From assembly GCA_003118195.1 (NCBI GenBank), contig BEXV01000130.1, positions 97,297 to 122,592 on the forward strand: a stretch of 25,296 nucleotides of DNA. Reading direction: 5' to 3'. Source of the DNA: Hemicentrotus pulcherrimus (Eukaryota > Echinodermata > Echinoidea > Camarodonta > Strongylocentrotidae). Positions 19,577 to 25,296 of the stretch are shown one piece after another. Within the stretch, counting starts at the first letter, position 1. Each line of letters opens with the position of its first letter. The translations under genes and the position numbers were made by a program. Below the pieces are notes generated by a model. The model saw only the letters and a program-made list of their open reading frames with translations. It was not told the origin of the DNA and searched no databases.

Positions 19577-20914
19577 CATCATAATCATGTGTATAGAATG
19601 TTTAGTTCCCGCTTCAGTTTACTCCATTCTTTCCACCCATCTGTTAATCCATTAGGTCGACCCTGGTTCCTGTACTAGAGATTTTTCAATATCATTTCAT
19701 CCATTCCTATCTCGCCTGTGAATGTTCCACATCAGTTTAATTGGATAAGTGCCTCATGATTAGGGATTGTCTGATTCATATCAAAGATAGATAATTGAAG
19801 ATGATGTGTCTTTATTACCCTAGTCCCACTGGGTGATAAATGTCAATGATAAAGTCATGTCTTTAGGCATAATCTATGTCGGAAAGGAGAGGACTGATGG
19901 GGGAAATTTTAAAGTCGATTGTGAATTTGAACTTGAATTCAAATTCTCACATTTTCTGCGTCAACCAGTGTTCTATCATATAGTAGGTCCACAGTTCTAT
20001 CAACCCAATTAACAAAATAGTATTTCGATTGACATTTGAATCTGAAAAGTCATATCATATAGGCATACATGTATGTGTGACTTTGTTAACAGATATGTAC
20101 TTACAAATTCTTGATAGTCTAGTTCAAATTTCTATTTCATACTTTCCTATAAAGTCAAACTTCATTTTCCATCACGTTTTTATGTTCCGAAGTATTCGTG
20201 TATCTCAGATTAATGTGATGAGGGAACCTTAAGAATTTAATTTCAAATAGCCATTTTTTCACATGGGCAGCACAACCAGTTGATTACTAATACACTTTAA
20301 TCATAAGCAATTTGATATGATCCAATTGATTATATAATGTAATTGATACTGGCAAAATCATTTACGCAAGGTTCATTTATACACTTAATGTTTAACATTA
20401 AAAAAATCAACCAGAGGTTTGTCATTTTACTTATATATAAAGAAGCTTAACAACTTGATCAGCAAATTTTTTTATTCATGTTATCAATCAATTAATCAAA
20501 AATTAAAACACAAATTGGATTTTATATTCCTTCTCCTCCTCTCTGTCCCTCTCCCCATTTTCTGCATAAATTATGGCTGACGACGAATAACATTTTGCAT
20601 TGTGCTAGCAGACGACATCTCATCGTCGAATAAGAAAGCGCGCCAACATGCGAGTCATCTTCTTGAATCTAAGAATGTGTGGATGGACTAATATGGGTGC
20701 TATACACTTTATCTTCGAGTATCGTGAAAATTGTGGATGAAATTTCCGTTTAATCAAGATTTAGAATGAATTTAAGAGATTCATGAAAGTGTGTACATTT
20801 CAAAATACGATAAATAGAAAACGTATAATTTTGTATATTAATATCATCAACAAGAAAACCATCTCATGTTCATGTAAACACAATAGTGTGAAACTGAGAA
20901 TTCAAATTTCTAAA
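19577..20914. other. AT-rich non-coding stretch
   Basis: No supported frame, RNA gene or repeat was recognised. The 67-codon plus frame at 20029-20232 is AT-driven. A small CpG-containing patch at about 20575-20660 has GCGCGCC and two CGTCGAATAA/GACGAATAA words but no further structure. Confidence 0.5.
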
Positions 20915-21465
20915 TCCACACTTTTATGATTATAATTATGATCGTGGCCTCTTGCGATTCGCTCTATGGCCACAGTGTGGTCATACTGTGTCGCGCAATG
21001 TGAACAGAATGGGAACACAATCTAAATATATAGACAACTATAATTATGAAGTGTTCCCATCTGCTCTGTGGTCCCACTTTACTGTGGTACTGTGGTACTG
21101 TGTACCATTTTGTGATCCTCTCTATTACCACAGTGTGAAAAAATGTGAACACAGAACTTACACTTTTATAGCTATTACAATTTTTTTTCGATCATCACGG
21201 CTTTGTTTATACTATAATGCTCTTAATGACAAAATTGTTCACACTTTTTTAATTACTGTGAGCACTAAGTTGGCATGATGAAATCAAATGTGGTTTAACT
21301 GTGGTGCGCAGACTACGTAATATTTTCATTCTCAACTGTGTGGCACAGTGAGTAGAAAGTGTGTACTTTCTGAAATAATGTCCACACCGTTATGATTATA
21401 ATTATGATCGTGACCTCTTACGATTCGCTTTATGGCCACAGTGTGGTCATACTGTGGTCATACTG
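20915..21465. repeat. diverged ~155-bp tandem array rich in TGTGGT motifs
   Basis: The 76 bases at 20915-20990 recur at 21381-21456 with about five mismatches, 466 bases apart (three units of ~155). Two more degraded units lie between. CACAGTGTG occurs at 20971, 21129 and 21437, and a related ATGTGGTTTAACTGTGG occurs near 21288, so the spacing is about 154-158. Each well-preserved unit has a near-palindrome (TATGGCCACAGTGTGGTCAT at 20965 and 21431). Nine perfect TGTGGT hexamers occur, eight forward and one reverse. Frames across it (20952-21278 and 20964-21152) are by-products. It may be a small satellite, a decayed mobile element or a regulatory array. Confidence 0.7.
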
Positions 21466-22348
21466 ATTCTAAGTACACCCAAATCTAAAATTTGTAGCAA
21501 AATTCGTCATCAATTTCTGGAACCTATCAATGATTACACAATTAGACGCAATCTGTCATCTCCCCATCCCACACATGCACACATACTCACCTGTACATTT
21601 CGTATAACCTTTCTCGCTTATGACGTAGAGAAGCTCATATATGATTGCTTCCCTAAGCCGCTTCTCTAGTTTCTGTTACTAATCCTCATGTATCGATTTA
21701 AAAACGTCAAACACCGAACGCAGAGATGTGGAAAAGGGGGAAGGGGGGTAAACAGTCATGTTACATGACAACAACAGAGGAAACATATCATCACGATTGG
21801 GAGAGCGATAACAATAGCAACCATAGATAGGAACATGGCACGTGCAATAAGCCTTTCTAAGATTGACCTTCACCCGTCTACGCATGCTTGGGATTTCATA
21901 CGAGCGCGCAACATGGCCGCCGCTCTTGTCATGACTGTCGTATACATGATTTTTTTTAAAATATAATTATCTCCTCTCCTCTGATTAATTATAGTATATA
22001 AATCACATACGTCTTGGCAATTGTTTCAATTAACTAATTAAGTAGGTTTCATCCGAAATAGCTCGCCTACGATTCATTTTAATATTTGTAAGAATTGTCT
22101 AATGGTTGATTATATCTATAATGAAGTACAGATTTACAGCTAAATCTTAGTTAAGACGTATTGATTCGATACTTTTTTTTTTTTACCATAAACAATTAAC
22201 TCGTTCAATAAGAATTGGACTTCAAATACTACAATGGGTATAAGGTAAGAATTAAAAAGGTCTTGTTTTATATTTCTAAGATTTCTCAGTCAAGTCATTC
22301 GAGTTTCTCTATCGAGGTGAACACAAGTGTATTGAGGCAGTATACATT
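21466..22348. other. non-coding stretch with two short ORFs
   Basis: A 26-codon minus ORF at 21756-21836 encodes one hydrophobic span followed by CCC. A plus ATG at 21913 sits in AACATGGCCGCC, an optimal initiation context and also a YY1-like word, but it reads only 17 codons. Otherwise AT-rich, with T11 near 22170. Confidence 0.4.
21756..21836 (-). CDS. speculative 26-residue membrane mini-ORF
   Basis: ATG at 21834-21836 opens MFLSMVAIVIALPIVMICFL followed by three cysteines and a stop. The product would be a single membrane helix with a cysteine-rich, potentially palmitoylated end. No splice acceptor or promoter was identified, and short hydrophobic ORFs arise easily by chance. It could also be part of an exon in a larger gene, but an in-frame stop lies twelve codons upstream. 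Confidence 0.12.
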   Translation of the reverse strand: MFLSMVAIVIALPIVMICFLCCCHVT

Positions 22349-22358
22349 CAAGATGGCG
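22349..22358 (+). promoter_or_regulatory. YY1/Pho-like site CAAGATGGCG
   Basis: CAAGATGGCG followed by CC matches the core of the metazoan YY1 consensus (AAGATGGCGGC). The same ten bases recur on the minus strand at 23447-23456. Binding is inferred only. Confidence 0.3.
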
Positions 22359-22507
22359 CCTGGAAGCGTGTTTCTTTAGACATACTAGCCGTACCAGAGA
22401 AATGTATCTTCAATGTTAAAGGTTTTACCTATTACTGAAGACGAGCGATCATTTACAAGCAAAATATCGTGCGTGCTAGTAAGAAATCGTCACCCTCCTT
22501 AACTTAC

Positions 22508-22522
22508 CTCTTTCGCTTCCAT
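22508..22522 (-). CDS. speculative five-codon initial exon
   Basis: On the minus strand AAAAATGG gives a good start context. The frame ATG GAA GCG AAA GAG ends exactly at GAG|GTAAGT, a perfect donor (22502-22507), leaving phase 0. Very short first coding exons are common in animals, but fifteen bases cannot show coding potential by themselves. Confidence 0.18.
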
Positions 22523-23440
22523 TTTTCGTTACGCTTTTCTTATTTTTCTTATTTTTATCTGTAGTCCTCTAAACATTGTCCATGTGCCATATGTATCTGA
22601 CACCATCATATTCTTTGTACATTAAAGATGCCATCCAAAGCCATTGCAATAATAATAATTTTAGGGATTTATCTTTTATCTCCATCCTCATATCCTTCAC
22701 TTTCGTAAACTATGCATTATTATGTGTTTTTATCTTTCTATCTGTATGAATGTCTCTCTGTATCAATCTCTAGTGATACATCGACTTTGAGCAAAGAGGC
22801 TCCATTTTTTTAAAATCAAAAACAAATTTCCATTGTCCACCTGAATACGATGTGATCTGGGAGTTGTTGCATTATAAATTTTAGAGATTAAAATGAAATG
22901 TCAAAGGACACTAGGTTTGTAGTGTGGATAAGGGCGGGAATTCCTAGTATATCTTTCTTGTTTTCTTTAGCACATCCTTCGCGACTCAGGTAATGTACTT
23001 AGATATCAACAAAGATCCCAACACCTGGACCGATTAGTTGATATCGGCTAAGGTCATAGATTCTTCTTATCTTGACACTTAAAGGTGTTCTTACGAACTT
23101 GTACATGTATCATGCCTCTTGAAATGGGTGGGAGTGTTAAACAAAGATCTGGCAACGTACATTTGCCTGTTGGTGTATTGAATCAAGCACTACATTTTCA
23201 TCTTTTACGAAAATGATATGAAATTGCAGATTTTATTGTGACCGCAATCTCCGCCAATTAATCTCCCACGCGATATGCTTTTGTCTCAATCTCCTCGAGA
23301 TTATACAGGATTCCATGGTCGAAGTGCGACTTAGAAAGGTGTATTATCAGTGAGCGTGAGAAAGGAATCACAAATGGTCCTTATGTAAAGGGTTATCGAC
23401 TTCTTTTACCGAAACCAAGATTGCAGACAATTCACGCAGG
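22523..23440. other. AT-rich non-coding stretch
   Basis: No supported gene. A 19-base interval at 22971-22989 is flanked by TTTTCTTTAG and GTAATG and is noted as a possible microexon. Nothing else was recognised. Confidence 0.45.
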
Positions 23441-23490
23441 TGATGACGCCATCTTGCATCACATGTCATCCGGTTTTTTGGCGGAAAACT
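23441..23490. promoter_or_regulatory. promoter-like cluster: YY1-like and E2F-like sites
   Basis: CGCCATCTTG at 23447-23456 is a minus-strand CAAGATGGCG, overlapping TGACGCCA. TTTGGCGGAAA at 23477-23487 matches the classical E2F site. Between them lie GATGAC and GTCATC in inverted arrangement and a CACATG E-box. The density of general-promoter motifs suggests a promoter or enhancer. No TATA box or initiator was identified and transcription direction is unknown. Confidence 0.3.
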
Positions 23491-23639
23491 GAGCACCACT
23501 TATCAGTCGTCTGCTCACCTTTTAATTAGTCATACAAACTATGATGATTAGAAAGGGACTCGGTATCAAGTATTATGTCCTAGAAAGTCATGTTATTTTG
23601 TTACGTAATTACAAGGTACCCTATTTGCCAGGGCCACGG

Positions 23640-23745
23640 ATGGTATGTCTTTCCAAGGAATTTTAGCGCACTGCGGGGATTCGAACACCGCACTTTATGA
23701 ACCACAGTCCAGTAGTTATTGACTGGAAAACAAAAATATATACTT
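23640..23745 (-). mobile_element. probable tRNA-derived SINE relic (B box and T-arm)
   Basis: On the minus strand GTTCGAATC is a perfect RNA polymerase III B box (plus 23678-23686). It lies inside a T-arm-like hairpin with a TGCGG/CCGCA stem (23672-23676, 23688-23692). Upstream, where an intact tRNA needs D and anticodon arms, only a CCAGT/ACTGG hairpin is present and no A box is recognisable, so it is not a functional tRNA. Downstream, CCTTGGAAAGACAT vaguely recalls the CCTTGGGCAAG-type core of deuterostome SINEs. The limits are approximate. Confidence 0.35.
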
Positions 23746-24711
23746 CTCTAACTCCATTACATCATTGAAACAAAACAAAACTTGCATGGAGAGATAGAGA
23801 AAAAATATAACTGCGTTATATCATCAATCAAAAGTGTAAATGGTATCATAACTTAAATCCAATTTCTTGATAAACGTGGTTATTTATCAATCAAATTATT
23901 TTTTGTATAAGATTATTTGCTCAAATCACAACGAATGTAATGTTAATATGGCCTTTCATTTGCATTAGTGATACATGCAAAGCAACACTCTTATATCAGG
24001 TAAAAGGTTTAATACATGGTTTGTTTACGACAATGTAATTCAAAAATCATATATTGATAGTTTCACGGTGCCATCGCTTTTGAAAGCACAAATAGATTAT
24101 CCCAAATTTGAACAAAATTATGATGTCTGATCCTCCCGTACAACTAGCTAAAAAAAATAAAAACGTAAGGATTAGTGAAAAGGAAATTGCGAAAAATGAA
24201 ATATGGGCTCGGAGCTGCAACAGTTAATAGAACGAAGGCTAAGAACATTAGCTATGCGCGCTGTGATTTGATTTGGAAGCAGTTCGATTCTTATTAGTGT
24301 CAGTGTGCCAGTCTGTAGGCCGCTCATATGAATATTCTATCAAATCACGCCAAGACAATTGATTTAAACTCTGGAGTCTTAAGAGATTACTTCCCAGTAG
24401 ATGATATAAACGATGGGGGTGGGTATACGGTGGGGTGAGAGGAGAAGGGTGTTAGGGCATGTTGGTCTTTCGTATTCTCCATCCATACAATAATACAATC
24501 AGTAAATAGCTTGATGATGTAATTTGGACGTTACAAAAATAGATCTGTTCTTATTCCTTTTCATTTTCAAAATTATGAATAAAAATGGTTTCATATGATT
24601 AATCATACATAATGTGTGTTGATACTATTCCCTTGATTGCAATGACCGTATCAGGTCAAACATCTGTTTAAAAAAGTAGGAATATGGAACGGGTTTATAG
24701 CATGGTTGACT
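23746..24711. other. AT-rich non-coding stretch
   Basis: No supported frame, RNA gene or repeat was recognised. A G-rich patch (GGGGGTGGG..., near 24415-24450) stands out but does not form a regular motif. Confidence 0.5.
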
Positions 24712-24737
24712 AACAACAACAACAACATCAACAACAA
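24712..24737. repeat. (AAC)n microsatellite
   Basis: About eight AAC units with one ATC interruption. Confidence 0.85.
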
Positions 24738-24936
24738 ACCGTTATCTCCGTTTACCTCCTCTCATCTCTTATTTATGTTTTTTTTTCATAACACTTGAAT
24801 ATCGGAACACTTTTTAAAGATGTTCAGGTAGGGCATTTTCTTCGTTCAATCTTATTTTTGCATTTTTATATCATCAGTTTGTTCACCATCAGTCTTCCTC
24901 TTCTCCCCTGTCCCATTCGTATGAACCCCGCCTTCT

Positions 24937-24963
24937 TCTCTCTCTCTCTCTCTCTCTCTCTCT
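24937..24963. repeat. (CT)n microsatellite
   Basis: About thirteen pure CT units. The open frame across it at 24795-24989 reads Ser/Leu here and is an artefact. Confidence 0.9.
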
Positions 24964-25262
24964 GTTCATCTGTAAAATTCCCTGCTTAACGACTCATATA
25001 CGTATTCCTCTTATATCTGATCTGTCCTAGGAGCTTGTGTGTCATTTTGCAAAACATTACATTCAAGTCATGTTTGCCGACAGAAAACAAAATTAGTAGT
25101 TTCCGTAGAAAAGAAGAAAACAAACCCATCAATGAGTGTTTTCAAATTCCTAACGAGCGTAAACTTAGGGAAATCTGACAAGATTCTAACATTTGACCGA
25201 AAGGGATTTAACAACAAATATATATAACACCAACCACAGTTACAGATATGTTTTCACAGTCC
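24964..25262. other. non-coding stretch
   Basis: A 62-codon plus frame at 25039-25227 shows no motif and no splice support. Nothing else was recognised. Confidence 0.5.
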
Positions 25263-25294
25263 TTTTTTTTTTTGGGGGGGGGGGGGGCCCCCCC
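25263..25294. other. T11-G14-C7 homopolymer block, likely artefact
   Basis: Eleven T, fourteen G and seven C abut without interruption at the extreme end of the window. Like the C15 at the gap edge, this looks like poly-G/poly-C read artefact or a bad contig end rather than genomic sequence. Confidence 0.6.
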
Positions 25295-25296
25295 TC

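Noticed and set aside
20952..21278. 108-codon plus ORF
   Set aside because: Lies entirely inside the ~155-bp tandem array, whose unit length is not a multiple of three, so a protein reading is unlikely.
24277..24290. GTTCGATTC resembling a second pol III B box
   Set aside because: No flanking T-stem and no A box.

Overview
The window looks like nuclear, non-coding-dominated DNA from a marine invertebrate, probably an echinoderm such as a sea urchin. It is AT-rich and has long stop-dense stretches, many simple-sequence repeats, terminal-inverted-repeat and foldback mobile-element debris, U2-type splice signals and one run of Ns. It has no operons, Shine-Dalgarno sites, rRNA or CRISPR arrays. 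The species guess is inference. It rests on overall texture and on a foldback repeat resembling the sea urchin TU class, not on any recognised gene.

No gene could be identified by name. Protein-coding content is at most a few short exons inferred from splice signals plus an open frame. The best is a minus-strand internal exon at 9501-9723: 74 open codons between a poly-T/CAG acceptor and a GTAAGA donor, encoding a CxxC...HxxC zinc-binding-like pattern. Weaker minus-strand candidates are a terminal exon at 949-1020 (with AATAAA downstream), 12029-12127, an initial exon at 16803-16943 and a five-codon initial exon at 22508-22522. A plus-strand candidate 3' exon lies at 17858-18137. Exon 9501-9723 ends on a codon boundary and 949-1020 can begin on one, so they could belong to one minus-strand gene. 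This is unproven.

Layout: 1-2580, AT-rich DNA with the possible terminal exon. 2581-2990, CpG-rich block. 4398-4790, degenerate foldback element. 5360-5480, short TA-flanked hairpin MITE. 6240-6795, second CpG-rich block with a strong minus-strand donor. 7332-7851, trinucleotide and CA microsatellites. 9501-9723, best exon. 10935-11205, pyrimidine tract. 11214-11506 and 15652-15943, two inverted copies of one dispersed repeat with a 64-bp block of complete identity. 12695-12991, assembly gap edged by homopolymer C. 16803-18137, candidate exons on both strands. 20915-21465, diverged ~155-bp tandem array packed with TGTGGT (Runx-core) motifs. 22349-23490, YY1-like and E2F-like sites. 23672-23692, tRNA-like T-arm, probably a SINE relic. 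25263-25294, artefact-like T/G/C homopolymers.

The most unusual structures are the 155-bp Runx-core array and the inverted repeat pair whose conservation is concentrated at one end. Nothing here supports a complete novel gene system.
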